Assembly: GCF_026151205.1 (NCBI RefSeq)
Contig: NC_087081.1
Coordinates: 7,497,246-7,561,245, forward strand
DNA length: 64,000 nt
Source of the DNA: Bolinopsis microptera
Lineage: Eukaryota > Ctenophora > Tentaculata > Lobata > Bolinopsidae
Reading direction: 5' to 3'
In this document: in pieces, positions 24,525-36,345 of the stretch
Numbering within the stretch: position 1 is the first letter of the stretch
Layout of the letters: each line of letters begins with the position of its first letter
Made by a program: the position numbers and the translations under genes
Notes under the pieces: generated by a model
Told to the model about the DNA's origin: nothing
Seen by the model: the letters and a program-made list of their open reading frames with translations, nothing else
Database searches by the model: none

Positions 24525-25724
24525 TGATCTTTTGAGTCCCCTTTTCAAAGAGGACGGGGAAATTTGCAGCTAGGTCCCCCCCCTCTGTAATTGCCTCTTT
24601 AAGGGTTTTCCCGTTTTTTCCCCGTTGGGCATTCTTTTTTAGTGATTAACCCATTTAAGGGTGTTTCCTAGTGGCCCCAAAATTTTCCTACCCCCCCAAT
24701 AACCTTAAAAACCCAGTAGTTAAAAGACCCGATTAAATTTCCCTTTAAACCCAATTTTAAAACTAATGTTACAAAGGGGTGTTGTACGGAAAATTTCGAG
24801 GGTCGGGTTTTGTTTTTTTCCTCATGTTCTGGTTGGATTTCCTGGTTCTCAATAGACCCCTTTTATTTTCTTTCGGCTCGATTTCTTCTAATTAGTCACC
24901 GTTGGGGTTGGGTTTTGAAATTTGGGAAGAAACCTCCCTTTTGTTCGCCCGGGGCCTCAAAGTTTTCAAGGGGGGGGTTGGAAATAAAAAGTATTTTTCA
25001 AGTGGTTTCCCAAACATTGTTTTCCCTTTTTAAATAGCTTGTACCAGTTGATTTTTTTGAGTCCAAGTCAAGGTAAAAGGGCAAAAAAATTTAAACCCTT
25101 TATTTATTGGTTTGCCGTTTGATTTTGGCCCGTTTGTTTTAAAAATTCGACCCAAAAAATTTTAAATTGCCCCCCTGTCCCCCTCCCCCTCCAAAATGTC
25201 CCTTTGATGAATCCCCTCCCCAAAAATTTTCAGGGTCGCCTTTTTTATCTTTTTGGGCCAACCTTTTTAAGAGAACCCAAAGCATAGTAAGGGCGGGAAT
25301 TGGGCTGGAGATAAAATTTTTCCCGTAGTAGGGGGGAAAAGGGGCAGGGAAAAATTTGTGTTGTGACTGATTTAAGCAGTTGGGCACCCAGAGTTCCCAA
25401 ATTTTCGAGTAATAATTTTAAGGAAATTAGTGAGTTTTATTGCAAATAAAAATTTATTTGAATTCACATTTTTGTTGCGTTAAAAAAGGTATATCCCCCC
25501 CCTGCCCGCAACCCTCAGGGAAATTTTCCAAAAACCCCTTTTTTCCCCCGGGGTGACCCATACATGAAAGTTTGCTTTGTTAAAAATACATTTTTTTTAA
25601 CAAACATTTAATTGTATTATGTAAATTTTAAGTATTATTTTAAAATTTAAATTAAAAGGGGTGGGGGGCAATTTACCCCCCCACAAAAACCCCCCACAAT
25701 ATAATTTAAAAAAATTACCCCACC
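23401..25724. other. Low-complexity and homopolymer-rich stretch, no gene
   Basis: Includes a 28-base G run (24,143-24,170), a 69-base C run (24,456-24,524), and a short C-rich duplication near 24,245-24,320 (AAATCTCCCTTAG repeated). Confidence 0.55.
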
Positions 25725-26035
25725 CTGACCCTGCCTGGACCCCGAACCCCGATGACCCCACCCGACCCGACCCGACCCCGACCCTGACCCGACCCTGACC
25801 CTGATCCAGGACCCCGACCTTGACCCCGACCCCCGACCCCGAAACCCGACCCCGACCCCACCCCGAACCCCGCCCCCGACCCCGGACCCCAACCCCAAAA
25901 ATTTAACCCCAAACCCCCAACCCTAACCCCCAGGTAAAACCCGACCTGACCCCGACCCCGACCCTTTTCCCCGACCCCCGGGCCTGACCGGACCCCGACC
26001 CCCACCCTGACCCCGAACCCTTACCCTAAAAACCC
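25725..26035 (+). repeat. C-rich minisatellite (ACCCCG/ACCCTG units)
   Basis: More than 300 bp of interleaved CCCGAC, CCCTGA and CCCCGA hexamer-like units. Minus-strand frames give only Gly/Ser/Arg/Val strings, a by-product of the repeat. A distant link to telomere-like C-strands is possible but unproven. Confidence 0.8.
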
Positions 26036-27132
26036 CCCAATTGACCCAGTGTAATTACTTGGGGGGCAATTGTCGTTTTTAAGTCCCAGATTTTTTCCCA
26101 CATTGGGCCTAAATTTAATTTAAAAAGGGAGGGGGGAATTTTCGGTGGGTCAATTTTTGGGGGGCCAATTTTCGTTTTAAAAAACCCCAAATTTTGCGCA
26201 ATTTACCCCCGGGTAATTCATTGGGGGGAATTGTTTGGGGGGGCAATTCACAATTGTGCGGTACCTAAATGAATGTACTTTTTTTAGGGTCAAGTAAAGG
26301 GCAAGCCTGGAGGAGAGCCCCTTTTCTTTTGGGTTGGAAGGTTTAAAGTTAATGTTTTTTTTTAAAGAAATGTTTTAAAAGGGCGAAAATTGTTAGTTTG
26401 AAAATTTTTTTTGGGGAAGCAAAAAAATTAATCTGAGAAGTGGGTTTCCCCCTTTTTTTAAAGCTCAGGCAAAGGGGGAACCCCTTTTTTTTTAATTTTT
26501 GTTATTTTTTATACAAAAACTTTGACCTTTGGTTTGCATTAAGTTTTAGTATATAATATACGGGGTGTACTAGGAAAAAATGAATTGTTTTGTTTATTTT
26601 AAGTAAAATAAAAAAAAGCAATTTTTGGGGATCTTTTTTTCGAAAGAAAATAGTATAAATTTTTATAAAAATTTTTGGAGGTATTTTAAATGTTTGTTAT
26701 GTATTTTGGATGTACAATCTTAATTATTGTTTTTTTTTTATTTTATACCGCCCCTTCCTGTTTTTATGTTAAAAATGGGAAAAATACCCAAAATTTAAAT
26801 AAAAAAAGGATTTATAGCCTTCGATAAGTCAAAAAAAGCACAAAGAAAGTAGGCCCCCCCGGGGGTTAAAAAACGAGCAATTGTCAGATGGGGCGCGCGC
26901 ACACGTACCCCCCCTTTTGTTGTGATCTGTATGGGGCCTTTACTTGGAAAAAGCGCGTCACGCAGTACGGTAAAGGCCCTGGGGATGTGAAAGTACAAAA
27001 AGAAGAAAAGGGCCGAGGGGATTAATTTGGGGTGTACGTGCAAACCCCTCGGTTTTTAAACCCCCCCGCCTGATGGCTCTTACGAGGTTCTCAGGTAAGC
27101 TGAAAACTAATGCACGATTAAGCTCATGAGTT

Positions 27133-27309
27133 GGGGCAGCCCATTGGTTTGTGAAGAATCAGAATCAAGTCTCACCTGTAGCACTGTAGGTTTGAATATT
27201 CATTGTTACTAGAAAATCTGGGCCAGCCAAGGTGGTCTGTGAAAGAATCAGGTCTCATCTCAGAGTACAGCAGATTTGAATATATGAATATTCATTGTTT
27301 CCAGAAAAC
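27133..27309 (+). repeat. Diverged tandem duplication, about 88-bp unit
   Basis: Two copies of GGG(C)CAGCC..GGT..GTGAA, AGAATCA, AAGTCTCA/GGTCTCA, TTTGAATAT and ATTCATTGTT, one after the other. Confidence 0.65.
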
Positions 27310-27464
27310 CCGGCCGGAGAGCTTTGTAGTACATGGCATACGCCATGCAATAAAAGAAAAAAGGTGAGGGATCGTGATCTGAATGGTGCAGATAAAGATC
27401 ATTTAAAGATTTAATGATATTATCCTCAACAAATAATTACAGCTCAACATACTTAAAATAATGA

Positions 27465-28191
27465 TCCTAGTCCTACTCGTGAATTTTGAAATTCTAACTG
27501 GACTGAATTATTTCATGTCACCGAGAATCTATCATCTTTGCAAAAACCATATTCTGTCAATCGTTTAACGTTAACTAGTTAACTGGACAAAGGAACACAC
27601 AGTTGTCTCGTTTACGAAAGGATCAGCGTCCCTCCTAGTCCTATAAGTATACGGTATACCCCGCGTCCCCGCGAGCTTTTACGATTTCTCGTGGAAGATG
27701 CTGACATTAGCCGAGTTGCGAGTGCAGTAATGAAGCTACCGATAAGAGTTGGACACGCCTGGACAAAAGGACACACAGTGCTGTTAGGAAATAGTATAAA
27801 CTAAGATTTTTTACACAGATTCACTAGGTAGTGCGCCATCGACAGTGAGCCGCGCGTGCCGACTGTAGGATGGTTTTTTAGCGCTAATTTCGGCCAGCAC
27901 AATTTTCTTCAAACAAATAGATATTCAGTATACTTCCCGACCTCCAATTGGAACAAAAATTGGTAAGCTTACTCATAGATTTACAAGGAAAGTGTCCGAA
28001 AAATTTAAAGCATATCAACCATCAGACATTATGTTACAGCTAAAAGCAGCGTATTTTGCCCCATTTTGATCACTATATCAACTCCGATATCCATGCACGA
28101 TGGGACCACGTTGAATAGAGCCGCGCTATTTTCTATCCCGTTTGGCGCTGCTAGTCGCGCTTGCGTCCGCGCGTTACGCGTACGTCATGTA
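27465..28191 (+). repeat. Diverged dispersed repeat, copy 1
   Basis: Landmarks in order are TTTGCAAAAACCATATTCTGT, CGACCTCCAATTGGAA, GTGTCCGAAAAATTT and CACGATGGGACCAC. The same landmarks occur in the same order on the minus strand at 49,860-50,350. The 3' part (GCGCTATTTTCTATCCCGTT to ACGTCATGTA) recurs at 30,481-30,558. Confidence 0.6.
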
Positions 28192-28462
28192 AAATATTGA
28201 AACCACAAATGCGACCTTATTGTTGCGCGCGCGACCATGCGCTACCCATTTCCATGTTTTAAATTAAGAAATCGACGTACGACCACAGTATATAAATTTT
28301 GAAACAATTAATTATTTGGTAATTGATGCATCTAGAGTCATTTTAATATAGCTTGTATACATTTTTATTGTTATGCATAGATAGATAGCCTGATGAATCG
28401 AGCGCTAATTCTAATGCAGAAGAAATGACTACTTATGAGCAAACAAACCGCCTAGTTTGATG

Positions 28463-28744
28463 TTAACTTTCGTATTCTTTACTATTTAAGCAAATTGTAT
28501 TGTTGGCTGATATTTTTCCAGCTTTAAATTTGATATCGTCCACAAGTTTCGGGAAATGATGTTTGTAGACTTGAGACTGTATGCTCACGACCTTTTGTAA
28601 ATACATATATGAAGAATAGAACATCATATCACCTATTCTTTGATATAAAGTGAAAAAGATATTCAAATCATTGGTAACATATTGATTGTTGTAGATCACA
28701 GGTCTATGAATTCTCACATACCATCTCCATGACGAAGTACACAA
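28463..28744 (-). CDS. Unrecognised 93-codon frame
   Basis: Opens near the sequence TSSWRWYVRIHRP and includes FFTLYQRIGDMMFYSSYMYL and KLVDDIKFKAGKI. Just upstream on the same strand (28,980-28,813) is a second, 55-codon frame beginning MALSHRAIYSWFKK. Amino-acid composition is protein-like rather than repetitive. I do not recognise the family, and frame breaks separate the two pieces. It could be a decayed gene or mobile-element ORF, or chance in AT-rich DNA. Confidence 0.2.
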   Translation of the reverse strand: MCTSSWRWYVRIHRPVIYNNQYVTNDLNIFFTLYQRIGDMMFYSSYMYLQKVVSIQSQVYKHHFPKLVDDIKFKAGKISANNTICLNSKEYES

Positions 28745-30480
28745 TTTTTCTTACTTGAGGCCGTACAGTGAGTTCTAATGGCTTGTCCCAAATGCACCAA
28801 TGTGCTTGACTTCTATAACTTAACATTATGAGCCTTTAATCTTATGTCCCAACTCCCATCGTATAGATGATTGATATTTCTTACAAGCACACAAGCAGAA
28901 TTTCTTCTATAGGCTTCTTTTGAAAATTTCTTTGTTGTCTTTTTAAACCAAGAATATATTGCTCTATGAGATAATGCCATTTTCGAAAGATTTGAAGATG
29001 AATGTTTATTAGTGGGCTACAAAATCCTGCCACTCATCATTGCCTATTGAAAAGTAAAATTATTTCTTGGAGCACTTAAATCAACCACTTGCCACAATAC
29101 AAATTCTCGCATTCCAATAAATGTTATTATATGTTTATTGTTTCTTTTTACCCATATTTTGACCAATTGTAAAAATATATATGCTCAAATGGATATTCTT
29201 TTAATTAAGTACCGGGGAAAGAAGGTGGACACCAAACATGAGATCCATCTATCAGAAGTCTCCTACAATCTCATCCCTGCCCCTTTAATGGAGTCTAAAT
29301 AATGGAACAGATCATGCGTTTTGAAACTTTTATATATTAGATTGTTAAAGATTTAAAATATTGTGCTCTGCCAATTGCAACACTAAAAATTTGATTGTGC
29401 TCTGCCAATCGCATCACTTGATTTAATTGAATGTATATTAAATACATTTTGACACATTTTTCCTTTTATTTACTATCGAAACTTCTATTAGGGAAAACGA
29501 AATCTTTGACATACTTATTCTAATCAATTCAATTTAGGTGCCTACAGTTCATGTATGATGAATCTACTGGTTAGTGGTGACGACGCAGTCTTAACATTGG
29601 AGTGAGCCAATCTAATCCAAGCAAGTGAGGGAAATAATTTTATTTTAAACCTGGCGTGCACCAAGTTGGAAATGCAGTATCCAAGACAACCCACCATTAT
29701 TAAAGGCTAGTTAGACATTTAAATTGAGTACACAACAGTTTGGTTAGGAATAAGGTTAAGGTTCCTAAAGTCATAATAACTATCTGTAACCCCTACCCTT
29801 GCATTATTTTAAATTTGTTTCGCTAAAAAGTTTGTTTCACTATTTCTCACTCTTATCCTAAAAGTAGTTTATTATGATCATAGTTCTATAATACATGGGA
29901 AGTATCTGTGAAGCCCCACAACCAAGTCTACTCTTGGTTTTAGGGCTGCACAGATACTGCCCCACTCAATTCCCAATCCAAAACTGGACACCTTTTAGGT
30001 TACATAACTCAATGCACTCAATGATGGTAGCCATAAAGCACATCACTCCATTTGTATCCTTTACCACACTATGATTTATTAAAACATTGTTACAGGCATT
30101 ATTACTCAAATTTCTATTAAAATGAAACTGTAACCTTGCAGTGCAGAGTATGAATCAACCCCGAAATGTTGCTATTTAACAATTAACATAGCAATTAGAA
30201 AGATAGATTATTGTGTTTATCCTTAGAATTCTATTAGTTGTATAATGTAAAACCGGTATAGTGTTGGAATTGTTCTCTGAATTTTGTAAAATTGATCCAG
30301 AAGATCAGAAAGGGATGCACTTATGCATCAAAATGTTATGTATCCCAAATTTCTTGTTCCCAAGGTATTACATTTTTCACTCAGTGAGTGTTTCTGATTA
30401 AAGTATGAGTGTTGGGTGTTTGTCATGTAATGTAGGGCTGATCAGTGGTCAGTTATTTTGATTGATAATTAACTGGGACT

Positions 30481-30558
30481 GTTGAAAAGCACTGCGCTAT
30501 TTCTATTCCGTTTGGCTCTGCTAGTTGCGCTTGACCACGCGCTACATGTACGTCATAT
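30481..30558 (+). repeat. Fragment of the 27,465-28,191 repeat
   Basis: GTTGAA, GCGCTATTTCTATTCCGTTT, TGCTAGTTGCGCTTG and TACGTCATAT parallel 28,110-28,191. Confidence 0.65.
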
Positions 30559-31614
30559 CATTGATCATGTTTTTACTTGTTTAGATACAAGCTTGTCACG
30601 TTTGGCCATCATAATTAAAGTGAAGTAAATAATTCAGTATCTTAATTAGGTGGCTGCATTTTGTTTTGAGTTTAGTAGGTCCTAGTATTTATCCCTATGC
30701 AGTCACTCAGATAAGTTTTATACCAGGACACTTCAACAAAAACACATATTCTGCCCACAATAAGGGGCCATAATTGTTTCAATTATGCAAATGTATAGGA
30801 TTATTATTATCATTACCTTGATGCAGTTATCTGTGCACATATGAATACTCCAAATATACATTTTTTTAAAAATTGTGCATAAAAAGCGGCCACTTTGTTG
30901 ATTTTATTTGGATTCGATCTAAGTACCACTGATCTGATATTATTTTCATTGTCGGGCTGAAATAAAACTTGTGAAAATTCCAAGAATGCACTGAGCACAT
31001 TTATGCGCATTGCTAAGCATCTGGCTAATTTAATACTGCAACTGGCTAATGTATAATTGAGATAATTAACATGACCTTTATTCAGATGACGGTAAGATGA
31101 TTTCGATGATGTCAAAACCGTTGGAGAGATGGATGCCTCATCTACCCCTGGTTGGCTCACAATACATATGATTATTCTGTTTGATATTTTTTCCTCCTCT
31201 TCAATCATTGTTGGTCTTCAGCTGTATGAGGTAATTTATTTCAAACAACTAAGCCTGATGCAAATGATGTTAAATATTATTAAGATCTGTCTTTCTTGTA
31301 TGATCACATAATTCCGTGTTCTTGATGGAAGGCCACATGCACTGTTTTCAAACTTTAAAACAACGACCAAGCACTGTGTTGTTTTTGTTCTTATCATGAT
31401 CAGTTTATAGTTATCTTCTGATCTATTTAATTTGAGGCAAGCCACGCTTATAATACTTATTGTATCTTTACTAATAAGCTTGATCATATTCTCAGTAAAT
31501 GAAGGTTTTTAAATGAGCATGTGCTTCGTTACTTTTAGGATAAACTTACTTGTCGCTAGCTGCTGTAATGGCTACATTGTTATTTGTTGTGCTAATGATA
31601 CCAAAATCGTAGAA

Positions 31615-31644
31615 TAGAGAGAGAGAGACTGAGAGAGAGAGAGA
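31615..31644. repeat. (GA)n microsatellite
   Basis: About 30 bp of GA dinucleotides with one ACT interruption. Confidence 0.85.
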
Positions 31645-32495
31645 TTGTGCTGGCTGAAATAGTGGTGACTGGAGAACTCAGAAATACAAATCTGTGCAAC
31701 ATCTTAAAATTCCTAGTTTGATAGCCCTTACAACTCCCTCTGACACACACCGTTTAGTAAGTACTGTAATACTATTTCAAATACGTCCTTAGATAAAGAA
31801 ATATTGGTAATATTTTACCGGGGGAGGAGGGGGACCCCGGGATCAGGTACTGAGTACTGTTAACTGTACGTGACGTTGGGGTGGTGTGTCATATATTCTT
31901 CCCAAACACAGTTAGTACTTTTGTACTAAGTGGTGGATCTGCTGCTCATTTCCCAGAAAAACAGTTTGTACTGTATGCTACTAAATAGTGAGTCTTAGGT
32001 CTAATTTGCCCAAAAACAGTTAGTAAATTAAGATATAATTTATTAAACAGAGTGCGATTGATCTTTTGTATAATTTTAAAAAGTGGCCTTTGGCTTTGTT
32101 GACTTTTCCGTTTGAGAAGGTGCAGTGTTTAATTTATTTTAAAATGTATTTCAACTACTGGTTCTTAAATGATGTGTGATATGTATAGTACACATTACAT
32201 ACATGCCATGTGTGTAATTGTAATCTGTAAACATGTGGGCGTGTGTTAGTGTATGTTTTTAATTAAGCATAGATATCTCAACTGTTAGTTTCATTGTTTA
32301 CATTCAATATCGGATCCTTTTAAAACTAAAAAGTCATATTTAATGAGCTGTTTAAAGCAATTTCTGGGTGGGTATCTTATTTTATAAACCAAGACATAGT
32401 ACAGTGATTTCTCAACAGTTAGTACCACAAAAGCCGGTAAAAGGGGGTGGGTGTCTTAATTATTATCCTAAAAACAGTTAATACATGATCCCTTA

Positions 32496-32521
32496 CCCCC
32501 GGCCCCCCCCCCCCCCCCCCC

Positions 32522-32557
<36 letters not shown>
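32496..32557. repeat. Poly-C tract
   Basis: Sixty-two bases of C with two GG interruptions. The length is probably unreliable. Confidence 0.8.
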
Positions 32558-32558
<1 letters not shown>

Positions 32559-34243
32559 ATTTTACTGCTGCTAGGTAAAAATACTTTCATAGGTTCAATA
32601 GGTAGGTACTGCAATTGTATGGCATGAATATCTATAAAATTGTTTACACGTTTAGCGACAGTGAAAAGAAATCATAACAGCCACTTATTCTTGGAGATGG
32701 CAAAAAGATTAAATAAGCTAAAAGAAGCTTGTATTAATCCTCTGGATGTGGTATCTCCTCTATTTCAGAAGTCTTGGCCCAGATTTCTCTGGTCTACTAG
32801 ACGTGGAGCACAGGTGTAAGTCTACTTCAAATGTTTGTTGAGAGTGTCGGTTGAGTGTTAGCAAATAACTCTTTCCAACGTAGATTGATGGCCATTGCAG
32901 AAATATTCTCCTGTACCGTAGCGAGTAGATCATCTTTTGCTTTCTTGGACCAAGACTGAGTGCTGTGTTGTGAGTGTGAGTAGAAATGGTGACCTTTCCT
33001 CTTCGGGGGCGGGGGAGGAGTGGTAGTGAAATGTTGATGGGGGAGCGGGAGAAGTAGAGAGGGAGTTGTGGAGTATTTTGTGGAGCGGTTTGAGGAACAA
33101 ACTAAATAACCTTCGAATAGATTTCGTAATTCCTGCTAGCATTGTACAAAATTTCAGGGATTAAATCCTGAAAAGTAGCGAATAGTATTGCCGATCAGGC
33201 CAGGACCATGTAAAAGTGTAACATTCCTTCTCCGAGAACAAATGTAAGTTGAAGCAAAATTACTATTGCCAATTATTTGCCAATGCTGATGAAAAAATGT
33301 TATTAAGATTTAGAAAGTTCTGAGATTATTATCTATCATACAATTTTGACACAACTCACGACTTGCTGAGGTTATGTTTCAAATTCGTTTCACATTATTA
33401 ATCTTTGACAGGGAGTTAATTCTGCCACAAAAGAAAAGAATGAACTGATGAACTCGTTCACACTACCCCTCGCTCTTCAACTGTTGGAGAAAACTTCCTT
33501 CTATCGCTGCTCGCAACACAGCAGAACTTGGTTTAATTCTGTGCGCTAAAATTTTGCAAACGAGGCCTAAAATACTGTTATGTAGGATAGACTGTTATGT
33601 AGGATAGACGGAATCGTTTCAGTAACTTTCTTGATCATCTTTAGAAACTCTTTCAACAACATTGATAAAGTCCAGTTTGCCTGCTGAAATTTCAGAATCT
33701 TGCTCTACTTTACGGAAGGCGCGAATGTAAAATCTATGAATTGTAAAAAAAGCAATAATTGTCAGTTAAGAGTTAAAATTTGAATATGCAATATGCATGA
33801 TATGGTCGGTCGAATATAATATAATGAATTGATCCAAAGCCAGCAGGCTTTTCGCACTGGCCAGTAATGCTTTTTGAAGGGAAACGCTACAATGCTCATC
33901 AAGGAGCAAATCCTGGTTCGCGTAACCAATATCAAACGCATCATGGAATCCATTTTCTGAGATAGGATTCACATCACTCTTTTTACTGTTTGTTTAACAG
34001 AATGATATTAAGTAGTGGTCGTTTTGAATTATTTTCAGACTTTCAATACCGATGGGGTTTGAGAATAATTAGGTCTTGGGAACATAGTTCTAATTCGGAG
34101 TTATGGCAAATTACGTGTTAGTAATAATGTCAATGATTATATCGGTGTTCGTGTTTTAATCTAACTACTGACTTTATTTGTTTATTTCAATAAGATATTG
34201 TATTTACCTTATATTTATAAATAATATAGATAGAGCAAAAGCA

Positions 34244-34340
34244 TTAGACCGGATGTGGGTTCGAGTCCAGGCCAGGGGTTGAAATCTTCGAATCGAAGAT
34301 TTCAACCCCTGGCCTGGACTCGAACCCACATCCGGTCTAA
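34244..34340. repeat. Perfect 97-bp palindrome
   Basis: Two 48-base arms flank a single central base at 34,292. Outer arm ends are TTAGACCGGATG and its complement. Each arm carries GGTTCGAGTCC, an exact match to an RNA polymerase III B-box. The palindrome overlaps the first tandem copy described next. Confidence 0.85.
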
Positions 34341-34705
34341 CTTTTACTAGTATCTGTTCTTTGGAGTAGTCCTCTGCTCTCATGATCAAGCCATTGTGGT
34401 AACTGATCATTTTGATACTATGTGTTATTATATTGTGCTACAATGCACTAATCGATCAAATTAATAATAGTTTCAATTCTTATATTGGTAGAATTCTTCG
34501 AATCGAAGATTTCAACCCCTGGCCTGGACTCGAACCCACATCCGGTCTAACTTTTACTAGTATCTGTTCTTTGGAGTAGTCCTCTGCTCTCATGATCAAG
34601 CCATTGTGGTAACTGATCATTTTGATACTATGTGTTATTATATTGTGCTACAATGCACTAATCGATCAAATTAATAATAGTTTCAATTCTTATATTGGTA
34701 GAATT
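34287..34705 (-). repeat. Identical 209-210 bp tandem duplicate with B-box (SINE-like)
   Basis: Copies at 34,287-34,496 and 34,497-34,705 appear base-identical. On the minus strand each has GGTTCGAGTCCAGGCC. No convincing A-box or tRNA cloverleaf could be drawn, so this is called SINE-like, not a tRNA gene. The identity of the copies implies a very recent duplication or an assembly duplication. Confidence 0.6.
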
Positions 34706-34859
34706 GGCGTTAAAAATTGCACGCGAATGTATTAAAATTACACAGAAACATCGTCTTTGATCATCTCTATCTCAAAACGATCACAAAGTAGCATCCTGAA
34801 AATTTGCACACATACAGTTGAGATGATGTCTAAGGCTCATGGTAGTCGGGTGCCGCGCG

Positions 34860-34890
34860 GACTTATCGCTCGGTCGATCGAGCGATAAGT
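34860..34890. repeat. Palindrome near outer end of left arm
   Basis: ACTTATCGCTCGGTCGATCG and onward reads nearly the same on both strands (ends ACTTATCGCTCG/CGAGCGATAAGT), then repeats CTTATCGCTCG once more. The right arm carries the same structure at 49,582-49,618. Confidence 0.75.
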
Positions 34891-35057
34891 AGCTCCTTAT
34901 CGCTCGTGCGCGTCGTCACTTCAAGCACAATTGCGCGTCGTATCGTACTCGATGCTTGCCAAAGAGCTTTAATACTTTGGTTTTGGCGTGTTACATCTGA
35001 AGTTAAGTTTACCGGCCTTTTTGCCAATTGCCTGCGACAGAAATTTACGTCCTCCAA

Positions 35058-36345
35058 TCATTCCTGGTTCAGATCTTTCTGTAGATTCCATTCCAAGAGT
35101 GAGTTGTCGGTGATGGCGGTGTATCCTTTGGTTGGCGGGGTATCGGGAATCGTCTCCAAAAATCGAGCAAGTGATACCTTGATGGGTCCTAGAGCAGTTA
35201 AACTGTTCACTTGTCGTGGGAGGAGGTTTCATAGTCTCGCTGCATTCACTCTAAAGGAATTCTCGTAATGAGTGGCCACTGATCGTTACGATTTGTTGTT
35301 CAGTGGTGGGACTATGGCTTTTATGCCATGTCGAGCGTTTTCCTTGAATACCATGTTGATGTCATTTGGAGCAAGGTCGTTTGCCATCTTCCATGTATGG
35401 ATCAGGATGTATCGCTCTCTCAGCCTCTGCAGGGAGAGCAGGTCCAGCTTCTTAAGACGGTCCCAATAATCCAATTGTTGACAACCTAAGATACGGCGAG
35501 TGTAGTTCCTCTGAACATTTTCAATTGCTTCTATATCGGTGATTTTGCTGGGGTTCCAGACCGGGCAACAGTATTCTAGCCTGCTTCTCACCATTGTTTT
35601 GAAAAGGGTGAGCATCAGGAAAGGTGATCTGTCACTGAAGACACTGAAGACCCACGATGCCATTTTCTTAGCAGTTTTCAGCATCTGATGGATATGGGGC
35701 GTCCATGAGCAGTCATTTGAGAGGAGAACTCCAAGGTCTGTGACAGTTTGCGTTGGTTCGATAGTTTCCCCGTTTGTTGAGCTGTAGTTTTAGTCTTCGT
35801 TGGAGAAGGGGAGTTCTCTCAATAGCAGGGATTTATTCAGCTTGTAGTTGATAACTTCAAATTTGGTTTCGTTTAGCTGCATGTTATTTTGCAGGGCCCA
35901 TTTGATGATATTAAACATATCTTCTTGAAGCAAACACCTTGCTACTAAATCAGTAATCTTGCTTATAAGCTTCGTTTCATCAGCATTCAGCAAAGACCTT
36001 TCCAAGAGCAGTTAATAACGTGGCCAGTTGGTCATCTATATACAGAATAAACAAGATTGGACCTAACACAGTTACCTGTGGGATACCACTTATTACAATC
36101 TGGAAGGAAGACTTTTCTCTTTCAACAGCCACTGTCTGCAGGCGATTCTTTAAGAACTCAGCAAGCCACTGTAGAGTTTTGCCCGTGATGCCGTAGCGTT
36201 TGGCTTTAGCTAGAAGAATGTTGTGATCTACATTGTCAAACGCTTTGGCGTAATCCAGGTATATAACATCCACTTCATCGCCACTATTGAGGGTCTTTAG
36301 AATATTGTCTGCATGGTCCAAAAGGTGAGCATAGATAAGGCTGTG
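35058..36345 (-). pseudogene. Dead non-LTR reverse transcriptase (left arm copy)
   Basis: Reading 5' to 3' on the minus strand: VDVIYLDYAKAFDNVDH, then GIPQVTVLGPILFILYIDD where functional relatives have PQGxVLGP, then LNADETKL where FADDTKL is expected, then SRLEYCCPVWNP, WDRLKKLDLLSLQRLRERY and the C-terminal PDTPPTKGY..NSLLEW. The catalytic DD is replaced, the conserved RLWN tryptophan is a TGA stop, and several frameshifts break the frame. The same lesions are in the right-arm copy, so inactivation preceded duplication. CR1/Jockey-like family. Confidence 0.85.

Larger units (their letters stand above)
9690..27065. other. Base-level degraded sequence block
   Basis: Runs of three or more identical bases are strongly over-represented. 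Copies of clean repeats found here have short words replaced by homopolymers, while longer unique words are kept. The change is abrupt at both edges (a C-run near 9690 and another near 27,060). This reads as unpolished consensus, not biology. All small open frames inside are unreliable and are not annotated as genes. Confidence 0.85.
28192..34243. other. Clean sequence without a recognisable gene
   Basis: No family signature in any frame. It holds an unassigned minus-strand frame at 28,463-28,744, a 3'-end repeat fragment at 30,481-30,558, a (GA) microsatellite at 31,615-31,644, several scattered AAACAGTTAGTAC words at 31.9-32.5 kb, and a C-run. Confidence 0.45.

Noticed and set aside
25647-26005. 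Minus-strand Gly/Val/Arg/Ser-rich frames that look like a structural protein
   Set aside because: Direct products of the CCCGAC/CCCTGA minisatellite, in more than one overlapping frame, inside the corrupted block.
10369-26998. Many 60-100 codon frames between 10 and 27 kb
   Set aside because: Homopolymer-rich consensus creates Lys/Phe/Gly/Pro strings and random frames. No family motifs apart from the RT remnant at 17,880.
30813-31208. 131-codon minus-strand frame
   Set aside because: No family signature, no splice or promoter support, not conserved elsewhere in the window.
34256-34266. Possible tRNA gene (GGTTCGAGTCC)
   Set aside because: B-box present, but no A-box, acceptor stem or T-stem pairing could be built on either strand.
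34906-35268. 120-codon plus-strand frame, repeated at 49,212-49,574 on the minus strand
   Set aside because: Antisense shadow of the RT C-terminus. Its duplication merely reflects the inverted arms.
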